Counted from the first letter of the stretch, positions 44,577 to 53,773 are shown. The stretch is 64,000 nucleotides of DNA from Megasphaera sp. (GCA_022486585.1 JAKVKI010000001.1:1-64000); one strand, 5' to 3'. The notes: generated by a model not told the origin, from the sequence alone. Numbers and translations are program-made.

Positions 44577-45911
44577 TCATCTCCCCAGTTCATTCAACAG
44601 ACGCTGCAATTCTGCCAGATTCTTTTTCGTAGCGCCCTGGTTTTCCCGGACAACTTCTACACAAGCCTGTTTCATCTTCTGTGCCCGTTCTTTATGAACC
44701 AAAATATCCAAACAGGTATCGATGAATTCGCCTTCGTTTTTAACCATGACACAGGCGCCCCGGCTGCTGAGCAAATCAAATATTTCCACAAAGTTGAACA
44801 TATTGGGACCGACGACGATGGGTTTACCATGTGCTGCTGGTTCCAATATATTGTGGCCGCCTACATGAGCTAAACTGCCACCTACAAAAATCAAATCACC
44901 AAGGCTGTACACCCGGCCCAGTTCACCAATCGTATCGAGGATGACACCGTCATAAACATTATCGACGTGTTTACCAGCCTTCATATCACTGCGCTTGACC
45001 ATGACTACCTTGTTATTTATCCCTTCATCGCGAATGAGATCCGCTTGGTAAATATAGCGTGGTGCAATGATCAATTTCGCTTCAGGAAACTGACTGCGAA
45101 TCGTATTGAACGCACGATACACAGCACTATTTTCCCCTTTATGGGTACTTCCAGCGATGAAAATAGGATAGACGCCTTCCTTAAAACCTAGTTCATGAAG
45201 AAACCGCTTTTTCTCTTCTTCTGTTACAATGCCGTAAGTCTGGTCATACTTCGTATTTCCTGTAACGATGACCTTCTCAGGATCCGCACCGATATCAATG
45301 ATGTACTGCGCATCGATACGGCTCTGCATACTGAATATGCGAATACTTGACAAAACACGGCGCGTAAAAAAGGTAATCATATGATACCGCATGGCACTGC
45401 GCTGGCTAATGCGGCCATTCATCATCATGACCGGTATATGTTTGCGATCAGCAATACGCAGGAAATTCGGCCATATTTCGGTTTCTACGAGAACGATGAT
45501 CTTAGGATTCACAATGCTCAGTATGCGATTCGTCAAATACGGCAAATCCAACGGGAAATACAAGATACCATCTGCACCTTTGATAATCTGATGGGCCATG
45601 CGGAATCCTGTCGCTGTAACGACGGATACAATAATGACCTCATTAGGATGGGTCTTGCGCATTTCCCGGACAATGGGACTAGCCGCTACGATTTCGCCGA
45701 CTGATGCTGCATGGATCCAAATAGCATGGCGGTCTGAGATCTTTTCTTTTAAATCTGGCGGTAAATAACCGATACTCTGTTTTATACGCTGGTAAAACCC
45801 TTCTTCCCGAATCAGCCTGTAAATAAGCACGGGAACAAGTGAAGCCCAGTAGCATAATAGCAGTATATTATACAGCCAGTACATGGATTTGACATGCAAA
45901 TTAAATTTCAT
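44577..45911 (-). CDS. waaA: Kdo transferase
   Basis: This 444-residue glycosyltransferase attaches Kdo to lipid A at the inner membrane. It has an N-terminal membrane anchor (about 10-30), IWIHAASVGEIVAASPIVREM near 65, VETEIWPNFLR and the C-terminal glycosyltransferase part with GGSLAHVGGHNILEPAAHGKPIVVGP-type motif near 325. The number of Kdo residues it adds cannot be predicted. It overlaps the msbA stop by 11 bases, with GGAAGGG before the start. Confidence 0.94.
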   Translation of the reverse strand: MKFNLHVKSMYWLYNILLLCYWASLVPVLIYRLIREEGFYQRIKQSIGYLPPDLKEKISDRHAIWIHAASVGEIVAASPIVREMRKTHPNEVIIVSVVTATGFRMAHQIIKGADGILYFPLDLPYLTNRILSIVNPKIIVLVETEIWPNFLRIADRKHIPVMMMNGRISQRSAMRYHMITFFTRRVLSSIRIFSMQSRIDAQYIIDIGADPEKVIVTGNTKYDQTYGIVTEEEKKRFLHELGFKEGVYPIFIAGSTHKGENSAVYRAFNTIRSQFPEAKLIIAPRYIYQADLIRDEGINNKVVMVKRSDMKAGKHVDNVYDGVILDTIGELGRVYSLGDLIFVGGSLAHVGGHNILEPAAHGKPIVVGPNMFNFVEIFDLLSSRGACVMVKNEGEFIDTCLDILVHKERAQKMKQACVEVVRENQGATKKNLAELQRLLNELGR

Positions 45912-47667
45912 TATCTAACCCTTCCGAATGGTCTTTAAATTGTACAGCATATAGATTTGCATACAAGCCCTTTTTATTCAAGAGCTCTTCATGTGTTCCT
46001 TCTTCAACGATCCGTCCATGATCGATGACAACAATGTTATCAGCATCGCGAACTGTACTCAAGCGATGTGCAATGACAACAGCTGTACGACCTTCCATCA
46101 GACGATCCAATGCGGCTTGAACGATTTTTTCGCTTTCTGTATCAAGCGCCGATGTTGCTTCATCGAGAATCAGGATACGGGGATTCTTCAAAATAGCCCG
46201 GGCGATAGCAATACGCTGCCGCTGCCCGCCAGATAAGGAACAGCCTCTGTCGCCGACAGTTTCATCGTAACCTCGCGGCATATCCATGATAAAATCATGG
46301 GCATTAGCCGCTTTAGCAGCTGCAATAATTTCTTCATCTGTCGCATCCAAACGGCCATACAGGATATTGTCTTTAATGGTCGTATTGAACAGCATCGTTT
46401 CCTGCGGTACTAAACCAATTTGCTGACGCAACGATGAAAATGTCACATCACGGACATCAACACCATCAATAGTCAGGCTGCCGCCAGTTACATCATAGAA
46501 ACGCGGCAATAAATTAGCGACTGTCGATTTTCCGGCGCCACTAGGTCCTACAAGAGCTACTACTTCACCAGGTTTAACTGACAGATTAAAATCAGTCAGT
46601 GCCGGATGTTCCTTATCATAAGCAAAGGATACATCATGGAATTGGATGAATCCCTTAACAGGAGGCAATTCAACAGCATTTTCTTTTTCTTTGACATCTG
46701 GTTCTGTATCCAGTGTTTCAAAAACACGATCTGCTGCAGCCAGAGACTTTTGGATGTCGGCATAAATTTCACTAATACGACGAACCGGGTTAGCCAGATT
46801 GATCGCATAAATAAGGAATGCTATGAGCGCACCAGCCGTCATGTCCCCGTTAATAACACTCATGCCGCCATACCAGATGATTCCTGTAACGGCAATCGCT
46901 GCAAAAAATTGAATAAACGGAGTCAGCAATGCCGTCAGTTTAGTCGTCGTCATGAGAGCCCAAAAGTTATTATCATTTTGGACCAAAAATCGTTTGATTT
47001 CAAAGTCTTCCCGGTTAAATGACCGAATAATGCGGATACCGGAAATAGCTTCTTCCAGTAGTGCTGTAATATCAGCCATTTTCCCTTGTACTTCATGACC
47101 AGCCAGACGCAACCGTCCGCCAAAGAAATTGATCGTAAAAACGACGAGGGGAACAATGACTAGCGTGAGCAACGTCAACTTCCAATATAAGACGAGCATA
47201 GATGCCAGGGACCCGACAAGGATAACCGCTTCCTGAACAAAAGAAATCAAATTACCAGCTATAGCCGTTTGTAGCGCCATGACATCATTTGTCAAGTTAC
47301 TCATAATGTTGCCGGTCTTACGTTTATCGAAATAAGATAACGACAAGGTCTGCAAATGACGGTACAAGGATTCCCGAATATCATTGACTATTTTTTGCCC
47401 AACGTAACTCATAAGATAGCGCTGGCCAAAATAGAAAAATCCCCGAGCCAGGAATAATGCTAAAATAGCAATGACAATAAGATTCAGTGTAAAAACATCC
47501 TTATTGGCCAAAACCTTATCGATGACATCTTTAATGAGCCATGGTACGACAACGTTACTGGCACCAGAAAAAGCCATACAGATAATGGCTATGACCAGCC
47601 GTTTTTTATATGGCAGGATAAATCGTAGTAGTCGCTTATACCCTTGCCAGCTATCATATTTTTTCAT
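45901..47667 (-). CDS. msbA: Lipid A export ABC transporter MsbA
   Basis: This 588-residue half-transporter has six membrane helices in its first 320 residues (ABC exporter fold) and an ATPase domain with Walker A LVGPSGAGKST near 378, signature LSGGQRQRIAIARA and Walker B ILILDEATSALD. It flips Kdo2-lipid A across the inner membrane. MsbA and generic multidrug exporters are alike in sequence; the position between lpxB and waaA makes MsbA the right call. Start overlaps the lpxB stop (TAATG). Confidence 0.93.
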   Translation of the reverse strand: MKKYDSWQGYKRLLRFILPYKKRLVIAIICMAFSGASNVVVPWLIKDVIDKVLANKDVFTLNLIVIAILALFLARGFFYFGQRYLMSYVGQKIVNDIRESLYRHLQTLSLSYFDKRKTGNIMSNLTNDVMALQTAIAGNLISFVQEAVILVGSLASMLVLYWKLTLLTLVIVPLVVFTINFFGGRLRLAGHEVQGKMADITALLEEAISGIRIIRSFNREDFEIKRFLVQNDNNFWALMTTTKLTALLTPFIQFFAAIAVTGIIWYGGMSVINGDMTAGALIAFLIYAINLANPVRRISEIYADIQKSLAAADRVFETLDTEPDVKEKENAVELPPVKGFIQFHDVSFAYDKEHPALTDFNLSVKPGEVVALVGPSGAGKSTVANLLPRFYDVTGGSLTIDGVDVRDVTFSSLRQQIGLVPQETMLFNTTIKDNILYGRLDATDEEIIAAAKAANAHDFIMDMPRGYDETVGDRGCSLSGGQRQRIAIARAILKNPRILILDEATSALDTESEKIVQAALDRLMEGRTAVVIAHRLSTVRDADNIVVIDHGRIVEEGTHEELLNKKGLYANLYAVQFKDHSEGLDNEI

Positions 47668-48809
47668 TAGGCGTAGTTCTCCTTAGTAATAAATTGTAAT
47701 ATAGTTGTTGCAATGCGATCTATGACACCTGTTTCACCCATAGTCGCCCGAACTTGGGCCATGTCATGACTCATTTTTTGCCGTTGTTCGCTGTCCGTTA
47801 AAATAGGGATGATCGTATTAGCAATATTGTCACCTGTTACATCATCTTCCCATAATTCCGGCATAATACGATGTCCCATAATGATATTTGGCAAGCCGAT
47901 ATTTTCCACATGTACTAACAGCTTGGCCAATACGTAGGTCAGCTTGCTGACACGATAAATCAAAACAGTCGGCAATGCCATCAGTGCCGTTTCCAACGTG
48001 GCTGTCCCTGATGAAGCAATCGCAACGGTGCTGATATTCATCATATCATATACGTGGTCTTCACCAATCGTAACAGAAATGCCGGCGCACTGTATCATCT
48101 GTTCCAAAAGAGCACGATCGATTGTCGATGCCTTGGGCAAAATAAATTGTACCTCTGGCACGACCTGTTGAATTTTTTTTGCTGCTGCCAGCATATCCGG
48201 CAACAACCCCTTCACTTCTTGCAAGCGGCTTCCTGGCATCAAAAGAACGGTTGGCTTTTCCTTTGCCAGGCCAAAATAACAGCTAGCTTCCGATTTGCTC
48301 ATAGATGGATGTACTTCATCCAATAAGGGATGACCTGCATACACAACGTTAGTCCCCAAATGACGATATAGGTCTGCCTCAAAGGGAAACAGGGAGACTG
48401 CTAAATCTGTATATTTAGCAATAACAGCTCCCCGGCTCTTGTTCCAAGCCCAAATAGTAGGCAAAATATAGTAAACGACAGGAATCCCTGCAGCTTTTGC
48501 TTTTTTGATCAGGCGCATATTAAACCCGGGGTAGTCAACACAAATGAGTACATCTGGTTTTTCTCGTTCCATCGTCTGCATGAGAAAAGACCGCAGGCGA
48601 AAGAAAAAAGGGATTTTTCGTAGTATTTCACCAACACCGATGAATCCCAAATTCTTGATATCGTAAATAATACGAACGCCGGCTTTGGCCATGCAATTTC
48701 CGCCCATACCAATGAGCTCTATCGAAGGATCTAATGTACGGAACGCTTGAGCCAAATGCGCGCCATGCAGATCACCTGACGCTTCGCCAGCAGAAAACAT
48801 GATTTTCAT
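47667..48809 (-). CDS. lpxB: Lipid A disaccharide synthase
   Basis: This 380-residue glycosyltransferase joins UDP-2,3-diacylglucosamine with lipid X. It has KIMFSAGEASGDLHGAHLA at the N-terminus, VDYPGFNMRLIKKAK near 88, LLMPGSRLQEVK near 190 and ASSGTATLE near 270. The ATG at 48809, preceded by AGGAG, is preferred over one 18 bases upstream. It follows lpxI, its substrate supplier. Confidence 0.96.
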   Translation of the reverse strand: MKIMFSAGEASGDLHGAHLAQAFRTLDPSIELIGMGGNCMAKAGVRIIYDIKNLGFIGVGEILRKIPFFFRLRSFLMQTMEREKPDVLICVDYPGFNMRLIKKAKAAGIPVVYYILPTIWAWNKSRGAVIAKYTDLAVSLFPFEADLYRHLGTNVVYAGHPLLDEVHPSMSKSEASCYFGLAKEKPTVLLMPGSRLQEVKGLLPDMLAAAKKIQQVVPEVQFILPKASTIDRALLEQMIQCAGISVTIGEDHVYDMMNISTVAIASSGTATLETALMALPTVLIYRVSKLTYVLAKLLVHVENIGLPNIIMGHRIMPELWEDDVTGDNIANTIIPILTDSEQRQKMSHDMAQVRATMGETGVIDRIATTILQFITKENYA

Positions 48810-48871
48810 AAAAGCTCCTATACCCATAGTAGTCCGTCATTAGCTTAGGGCTAACAACTAAAGACTATACC

Positions 48872-49687
48872 CTAGAAATTTTTATCTACTGCGCAAATAC
48901 AAATACCATGCGCATTGGCCAAATCTAACACGAGTTGCTGCTCTACAAATAACGTCCTGCCAGCTTCTATAGCTAAGACATTGCAACCACTGTCAAGCAT
49001 CGCTTGCAATGTTGCCAGGCCTACAGCCGGGACATCGAAGCGAACATCCTGATTGGGTTTGGCAACTTTGACAACTACAGATTCACCGCGCCCTAAAGCA
49101 CCACCGCGACGGATACAGGCATCCGTTCCTTCTATCGCTTCGACAGCCATGACGGCCTGCCGTTTTACGACTACGGTCTGTCCAATATCCATGCCACCCA
49201 TCGCTTTGGCTGTAGCAAAACCAAACCGAATGTCATTTTCTTCCTTCTCTGTCGGCTGACGTCTTGTAAATACACCGCACGAAGGCATCAACGGCTTTAA
49301 ATACAAGGTCTGATCAACGACTTCTATGCCATCTGCAGCCAATTCATTGACAAGGGTGACCATGATTGTATCATCCTTGCGATTCCTCAACTTGGCAATA
49401 ACCTTCAACATCCTGAGATCAGGAAATTTCAATCCTTTAAAAAGTAATTCCTTTGTTACCTTTCCAATTAGCGTTACCTTAGAAACACCTTCACGCTTCA
49501 TGGTCTTAATGATTTTATTTAACTTTGCCACATTAATTTCGTAATATACATCTGCTTCATCCGCCAACTCCGGTGTCACATCCGGCACGACGGCAATCAC
49601 TACGACGCTGTGCCCTAATTGATGGGCAGCACGCACAAATTCAACAGGCAAATTACCAACTCCGGCAATCAATCCAACTTTTTCCAT
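48872..49687 (-). CDS. lpxI: UDP-2,3-diacylglucosamine diphosphatase LpxI
   Basis: This 271-residue protein hydrolyses UDP-2,3-diacylglucosamine to lipid X and UMP. It shows GLIAGVGNLPVEFVRAAHQLGH at the N-terminus and KALGRGESVVVKVAKPNQDVRFDVPAVG-like C-terminal motifs of the LpxI (DUF1009) family. LpxI is the alternative to LpxH, used by Alphaproteobacteria and several diderm lineages. It has its own promoter and begins the second LPS transcript. Confidence 0.93.
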   Translation of the reverse strand: MEKVGLIAGVGNLPVEFVRAAHQLGHSVVVIAVVPDVTPELADEADVYYEINVAKLNKIIKTMKREGVSKVTLIGKVTKELLFKGLKFPDLRMLKVIAKLRNRKDDTIMVTLVNELAADGIEVVDQTLYLKPLMPSCGVFTRRQPTEKEENDIRFGFATAKAMGGMDIGQTVVVKRQAVMAVEAIEGTDACIRRGGALGRGESVVVKVAKPNQDVRFDVPAVGLATLQAMLDSGCNVLAIEAGRTLFVEQQLVLDLANAHGICICAVDKNF

Positions 49688-49731
49688 GTAGTATCACCCT
49701 TGTAAAAATGAATTGAAACATTCACCTTTAT

Positions 49732-49760
49732 ATTATACAAAAAAAAACGGCCCGTGTCAG
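49732..49760 (-). promoter_or_regulatory. Promoter of the lpxI-lptF operon
   Basis: On the minus strand CTGACA (plus 49755-49760) and TATAAT (plus 49732-49737) are 17 bases apart. The spacer includes nine consecutive T. Confidence 0.65.
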
Positions 49761-49785
49761 TAAAACAAGGCCTATATACATAAAA

Positions 49786-49820
49786 AAAGGGAGGCGAGAA
49801 CGTCCCACCTTCCCCTTTTA
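49786..49820 (-). terminator. Probable terminator after lpxA
   Basis: On the minus strand AAAAGGGGAAGG and CCTCCCTTTTTTT enclose a loop with inner complementarity. It lies 10 to 45 bases past the lpxA stop and separates lpxC-fabZ-lpxA from lpxI. Confidence 0.5.
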
Positions 49821-49828
49821 TGCGTTAA

Positions 49829-50650
49829 TCACTCTTTTGTTCCTCTGCAAATGCCCCGATCTGCATCGCGAAGAAAGCGCAGAAAATGCTCTACTTCTTC
49901 AGAACTGTCCAATTCTTCTTCCATTCTGAAAATAGCTTGTTTCAAATTCAAACCTGAACGATACAACAAGCGAAAGGCCTTTTTCAGTTCGCGGCGTACA
50001 TCTTCTGAAACGCCGGCCCGGGATAATCCTACACTATTAAGTCCAATACTGCGTGCAGGCTGACCGTCGGCAATAACGAACGGTGGAATATCCTGAACTA
50101 CTTTCGCCAAACCGCCAATCATAGAACCACGGCCAATTTTAACAAATTGGTGTACCCCGGCAATACCGCCAATGACAACTTTGTCTTCTACAGTAACATG
50201 ACCAGCAAGGCCGGCACAGTTGCTCATAATAACATGGTTGCCTACATTACAATTATGTGCTACATGGGTACATGCTTGAAATAAGCAGTCACTACCAATG
50301 CGTGTTTCTTCTCCTTCACCAGTAGCGCGACTGACCGTAACAAATTCACGAAATACTGAGCGATTGCCAATAATGACATAGCTCTTTTCTCCATTGAATT
50401 TCAAATCCTGTGGTTCTGACCCAATAGAGGCACTCGGGAAAAACCGGCAGTTCTTGCCAATGGTCGTCCATCCGTCAATGACAACATGGGCCATGATTTC
50501 CGTACCTTCTCCAATCGTAACATGGGGGCCAATAACAGCATAGGGTCCGATTTTTACATTAGGACCGATTTTTGCTTCAGGATCTATAATAGCCGTTGGA
50601 TGTATCACACTTTGCAGTATGTTTTCTTTTTCCTCGGTCATTAAAGTCAC
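49829..50650 (-). CDS. lpxA: UDP-N-acetylglucosamine O-acyltransferase
   Basis: This 273-residue left-handed beta-helix enzyme transfers a hydroxyacyl chain from ACP to UDP-GlcNAc, the first step of lipid A. Hexapeptide repeats fill residues about 15-190 (HPTAIIDPEAKIGPNVKIGP and so on), with the catalytic His in ACTHVAHNCNVG. The C-terminal helical domain follows. It lies 170 bases downstream of fabZ; that gap holds an AAAATCA/TGATTTT hairpin and a TATAAT but no clear promoter. Confidence 0.95.
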   Translation of the reverse strand: MTLMTEEKENILQSVIHPTAIIDPEAKIGPNVKIGPYAVIGPHVTIGEGTEIMAHVVIDGWTTIGKNCRFFPSASIGSEPQDLKFNGEKSYVIIGNRSVFREFVTVSRATGEGEETRIGSDCLFQACTHVAHNCNVGNHVIMSNCAGLAGHVTVEDKVVIGGIAGVHQFVKIGRGSMIGGLAKVVQDIPPFVIADGQPARSIGLNSVGLSRAGVSEDVRRELKKAFRLLYRSGLNLKQAIFRMEEELDSSEEVEHFLRFLRDADRGICRGTKE

Positions 50651-50823
50651 TCCTCGCTTTCCTGCCCATATGGGTCAGGAACTCAATTCATAAATTTAGC
50701 ATTACCAATATAATCTGTCCCTCTCTCCATGATTATAACCGTTAAAATCACTTGATTTTACCAAACTATATTAGCTATACTCTGTTTTTCTCTGTTTTTC
50801 ATGCAATTTATGCTAAATTAATC

Positions 50824-51267
50824 TTACTTTTTCTTTTGACTGGGCATCAGGGCAAAAAGATATTCCCCTTCGGCACACAGTACATCACCAACATGGCTCT
50901 GCGCTTTTACTTTGCCCATACGGCCTTTAATCTTTTCAATATCAGCACGCATGACAACCTGATCTCCCGGATGAACGGGATGGCGGAAACGGAGTTTGTC
51001 AATACCCGTAAAATATGGTATGAGACCACGATTTTCTTCTGGATACAACAAAGCTACACCGCCGACCTGAGCCATTGCTTCTGCTAACAATACACCGGGC
51101 ATAACAGGCATGCCTGGGAAATGACCTTGGAAAAATTGTTCATCAAAAGTAGCATTTTTGATGCCAATAGCATATTTCATAGGTTCTAATTCAATGATAC
51201 GGTCAACTAAGAGCATCGGATAACGATGTGGTAAAATTTCCATAATATCTGTTACTTCCAAAATCAT
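50824..51267 (-). CDS. fabZ: 3-hydroxyacyl-ACP dehydratase FabZ
   Basis: This 147-residue hot-dog fold enzyme dehydrates 3-hydroxyacyl-ACP during fatty-acid elongation. The active-site pair is His49 and Glu63 (FFQGHFPGMPVMPGVLLAEAMAQ region), with LPHRYPMLLVDR before it. It is absent from the fab operon at 26-33 kb, so this copy probably serves that pathway while competing with LpxA for the same substrate. lpxC is 12 bases upstream. Confidence 0.96.
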   Translation of the reverse strand: MILEVTDIMEILPHRYPMLLVDRIIELEPMKYAIGIKNATFDEQFFQGHFPGMPVMPGVLLAEAMAQVGGVALLYPEENRGLIPYFTGIDKLRFRHPVHPGDQVVMRADIEKIKGRMGKVKAQSHVGDVLCAEGEYLFALMPSQKKK

Positions 51268-51279
51268 TGTTGTTTCCTC

Positions 51280-52113
51280 CTAACTTAATTCTTCACTAAT
51301 TTTCTGTGCTAATTGATTGTTAAGGGTGTGACTTGATTTGACGGCAATGATATGTCCCTGCAGGGGATGGCCGATAAGCGCCATGTCTCCCACAATATCA
51401 AGTACTTTATGACGTACTAATTCATCTTGTATACGCAGTTTAGATAAACAAGTCGTTTTATCATAGACTACTGCATTTTCTAAAGTACCACCCTTACCGA
51501 GTCCCATCTTCCGCATCATTTCCAATTCTTCTGTAAAAGCGATCGTCCGTGCAAAAGCAATTTCGTTTACATAATTTTCTTTTGTGATTTCTGTATCCAA
51601 AAATTGTACGCCCAGCATGGGATGCGGGTTAATTGATGTAAAGGTAATGCGAAGCCCGTCATAGGGTACGATGGCAATAAATTTGTCATTGTCTTGCACC
51701 AGATGCTGTTTACTGACGACTAAGGTGCGACGCGGCGTATGTAATGACTGAATGCCCGCTTTTTCAATAAGCCTGACAAACGTCAGGCTGCTGCCATCTG
51801 CAACCGGCGGTTCTACTGAATCCATTTCAACAATACAATTATCAACGTCAAGACCTCGCAGCGCTGATAACAGATGTTCTACTGTGAAAACTTTAGCTTC
51901 CCCGTGTTCCAGCGTCGTCGCTCTCATTGTATTGGTCACGTAGGATAACTGTGCCGGTACCGACGGGTGTTCTGGCAAATCCGTCCGAATAAAAATAATA
52001 CCCGTATCGGCTGGAGCCGGGCGCAATACCATATGAACTTCGTGTGCAGCATGGAGACCGATACCACTGTACGAAACAGGTTCGGCCAGTGTGGTTTGTG
52101 CTACCTCTGACAT
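51280..52113 (-). CDS. lpxC: UDP-3-O-acyl-N-acetylglucosamine deacetylase
   Basis: This 277-residue zinc enzyme commits the cell to lipid A synthesis. The zinc ligands are visible as His80 (FTVEHLLSAL), His235 and Asp239 (RHKVLDIVGDMAL), and the general-acid His261 (SSHTLN), matching the E. coli layout of 79, 238, 242 and 265. The start has AGGAGGGG. It is separate from fabZ, not fused as in some diderms. lpxD is not in the window. Confidence 0.96.
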   Translation of the reverse strand: MSEVAQTTLAEPVSYSGIGLHAAHEVHMVLRPAPADTGIIFIRTDLPEHPSVPAQLSYVTNTMRATTLEHGEAKVFTVEHLLSALRGLDVDNCIVEMDSVEPPVADGSSLTFVRLIEKAGIQSLHTPRRTLVVSKQHLVQDNDKFIAIVPYDGLRITFTSINPHPMLGVQFLDTEITKENYVNEIAFARTIAFTEELEMMRKMGLGKGGTLENAVVYDKTTCLSKLRIQDELVRHKVLDIVGDMALIGHPLQGHIIAVKSSHTLNNQLAQKISEELS

Positions 52114-52213
52114 AGGTATGCCCCTCCTTTCCTATTTTCTTTGTTGTAAAAATACTTTTCCATACATAATTATTATACCGTGTACGACAAAACTTGACAA
52201 TACAGAATACATT

Positions 52214-52245
52214 TAAAAAAAAGCTGTCCATCAGGACAGCTTTTT
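52214..52245 (-). terminator. Terminator of the tRNA operon
   Basis: AAAAAGCTGTCC, four-base loop, GGACAGCTTTTT, with eight T on the minus strand, three bases past tRNA-Lys. Confidence 0.9.
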
Positions 52246-52248
52246 ATT

Positions 52249-52324
52249 TGGTGATCCACCCGAGATTCGAACTCGGGACACCCTGATTAAAAGTCAGGTG
52301 CTCTGCCAGCTGAGCTAGTGGATC
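52249..52324 (-). tRNA. tRNA-Lys (anticodon TTT)
   Basis: On the minus strand a 7-base acceptor GATCCAC/GTGGATC, D-loop TAGCTCAGCTGGCAGAGC, anticodon loop CTTTTAA and T-arm CCGAGTTCGAATCTCGG are complete. The discriminator is A, and CCA is encoded. It is last in the three-tRNA operon. Confidence 0.97.
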
Positions 52325-52329
52325 AAGGC

Positions 52330-52404
52330 TGGCAGGGGTAGCTGGATTCGAACCAGCGCATAGCGGAGTCAAAGTCCGGTGCCTTACCACTTGGCTATAC
52401 CCCT
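52330..52404 (-). tRNA. tRNA-Gln (anticodon TTG)
   Basis: Acceptor AGGGGTA/TACCCCT, anticodon loop CTTTGAC, T-arm GCTGGTTCGAATCCAGC, discriminator G, CCA encoded. It lies two bases after tRNA-His and five before tRNA-Lys. Confidence 0.96.
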
Positions 52405-52406
52405 AT

Positions 52407-52483
52407 TGGGGCGAGTATAGGGACTCGAACCCTAGCGTAACGGAGCCACAATCCGCCGTGTTAACCACTTCACCATACCCGCC
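52407..52483 (-). tRNA. tRNA-His (anticodon GTG)
   Basis: Acceptor GCGGGTA/TACTCGC with the extra G at -1 opposite C73, anticodon loop TTGTGGC, T-arm TAGGGTTCGAGTCCCTA, CCA encoded. It is first in the operon. Confidence 0.97.
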
Positions 52484-52495
52484 ATATATTATCTG

Positions 52496-52533
52496 CGTTA
52501 CAGCTCTTCACAGGTGTGTGATGCGCTGTAACG
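52496..52533 (-). other. Hairpin in the tRNA operon leader
   Basis: CGTTACAGC (52496-52504) pairs with GCTGTAACG (52525-52533) around an inner TCACA/TGTGA stem. It sits between promoter and tRNA-His, 13 bases before the tRNA, and may be a processing signal. Confidence 0.4.
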
Positions 52534-52539
52534 TAGATT

Positions 52540-52568
52540 ATTCTATCATTATTCAGAGACCCTGTCAA
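52540..52568 (-). promoter_or_regulatory. Promoter of the tRNA operon
   Basis: On the minus strand TTGACA (plus 52563-52568) and TAGAAT (plus 52540-52545) are 17 bases apart. The -35 is a perfect consensus. Confidence 0.75.
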
Positions 52569-52649
52569 TAGGATTTTTAAACTTTTTTCTTTTCCTGTCA
52601 ACGCAGGTATTCTTGCGGAAATATCTTTGCTTTTATGTATGATATTCTT

Positions 52650-53498
52650 TTAACGATCTTGTTTGCCGTATAATACATCTTTTACAAAATTTGGCAATAC
52701 AAAGGCACTGCGCTGGATACCTTCATTATAGTATCGTGTCGGGAATGTGCGCTTACGATTCGGTGTCCACTGCAACGGATCATACTCTTTAGAACCCATC
52801 GTAAAGCAGTGCATCCCTGATGGATACAGCGGAATAAAAGCGGTATACAGACGTGTAACAGGAAATATATCTGATACGCAATCCCAAATTTCCTTGACAA
52901 GCGGCTGGTGCATAAACGGCGATTCCGTCTGTTGTACAAAGAGACCATCTTTTTTCAATGCCTTATAGGTATCCTTGTAAAACTCATAGGTAAACAACCC
53001 TTTTCCCGGACCGACAGGATCGGAACAATCGACAATGATGACATCATAAAAATTCTGGGCTTCTCTCATGAAAGCAATGCCATCTCCTACTTTCACTGTC
53101 AGCTTCGGATTATTTTCCCGCATAGCCTGAGAGATTTCCGGGAAGAACTGTTTGGATAATTCGATGACTTTACCATCTATATCGACCATCGTAACTGTTT
53201 CTACTTCGGGATGCCGCACAGCTTCTCTGGCTGCGCCGCCATCGCCACCGCCGATAATGAGGACATTCTTCGGATTGGGGTGGAGAAACAAGGGGATATG
53301 AGCAATGCTTTCATGATACATAAATTCATCTTTTATAGATGTCTGAAATACTCCATCCAATACGAGCATACGACCGAAAGCCGGCGTATCGGCTACAATA
53401 ATGTCCTGGAAATCAGATTTTCCTTTGTATAAAATTTTCGTCGCTTCTGCTGTCAGATCCAAATACGGCGACTGATGTTCTGTTACATATTCTTTCAT
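52650..53498 (-). CDS. speE: Spermidine synthase
   Basis: This 282-residue aminopropyltransferase makes spermidine from putrescine and decarboxylated SAM. It has the N-terminal beta domain (SPYLDLTAEATKILYKGKSDFQ), LDGVFQTS, the SAM-binding IIGGGDGGAAREAVRH near 80, VDIDGKVIELSKQF, and VDCSDPVGPG with the catalytic Asp. AAGGAGG before 53498 fixes the start over a longer form. No speD or speA is adjacent. Confidence 0.94.
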   Translation of the reverse strand: MKEYVTEHQSPYLDLTAEATKILYKGKSDFQDIIVADTPAFGRMLVLDGVFQTSIKDEFMYHESIAHIPLFLHPNPKNVLIIGGGDGGAAREAVRHPEVETVTMVDIDGKVIELSKQFFPEISQAMRENNPKLTVKVGDGIAFMREAQNFYDVIIVDCSDPVGPGKGLFTYEFYKDTYKALKKDGLFVQQTESPFMHQPLVKEIWDCVSDIFPVTRLYTAFIPLYPSGMHCFTMGSKEYDPLQWTPNRKRTFPTRYYNEGIQRSAFVLPNFVKDVLYGKQDR

Positions 53499-53559
53499 GT
53501 GCTTCCTCCTTATATACTGGTACATCTACTATATTTTTGACCATACCTTCAATATGGAC

Positions 53560-53588
53560 ATTGTACCATAGCAATTCGAACAGTACAA
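53560..53588 (-). promoter_or_regulatory. Promoter of speE
   Basis: On the minus strand TTGTAC (plus 53583-53588) and TACAAT (plus 53560-53565) are 17 bases apart. Confidence 0.6.
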
Positions 53589-53679
53589 TCCAAAGCAGTT
53601 ATTCTGCTTCTCCTTTCCACCATATGACTATAAGTCACATATCATATCGATAAATTATAGATTTTTTCGTTGGAGATAC

Positions 53680-53708
53680 CTTACAGTTTTGCAATGTTAT
53701 GGTAAAAT
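53680..53708 (+). promoter_or_regulatory. Candidate promoter of the giant activase gene
   Basis: CTTACA (53680-53685) and TAAAAT (53703-53708) are 17 bases apart. A second option is TTATGG with TATTAT slightly downstream. Confidence 0.4.
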
Positions 53709-53773
53709 GTAATGTAGACTATTATAGACTGTTTCCCAAAACAGTTGTCTTTATTATACATGTTTATAGAAAG

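Noticed and set aside
50651-50823. A separate lpxA promoter in the fabZ-lpxA gap
   Set aside because: A TATAAT is present on the minus strand but no -35 box at a usable distance was found; I could not support it.
52747-53432. Several plus-strand frames opposite speE
   Set aside because: All are opposite a clear spermidine synthase and show no protein family features.
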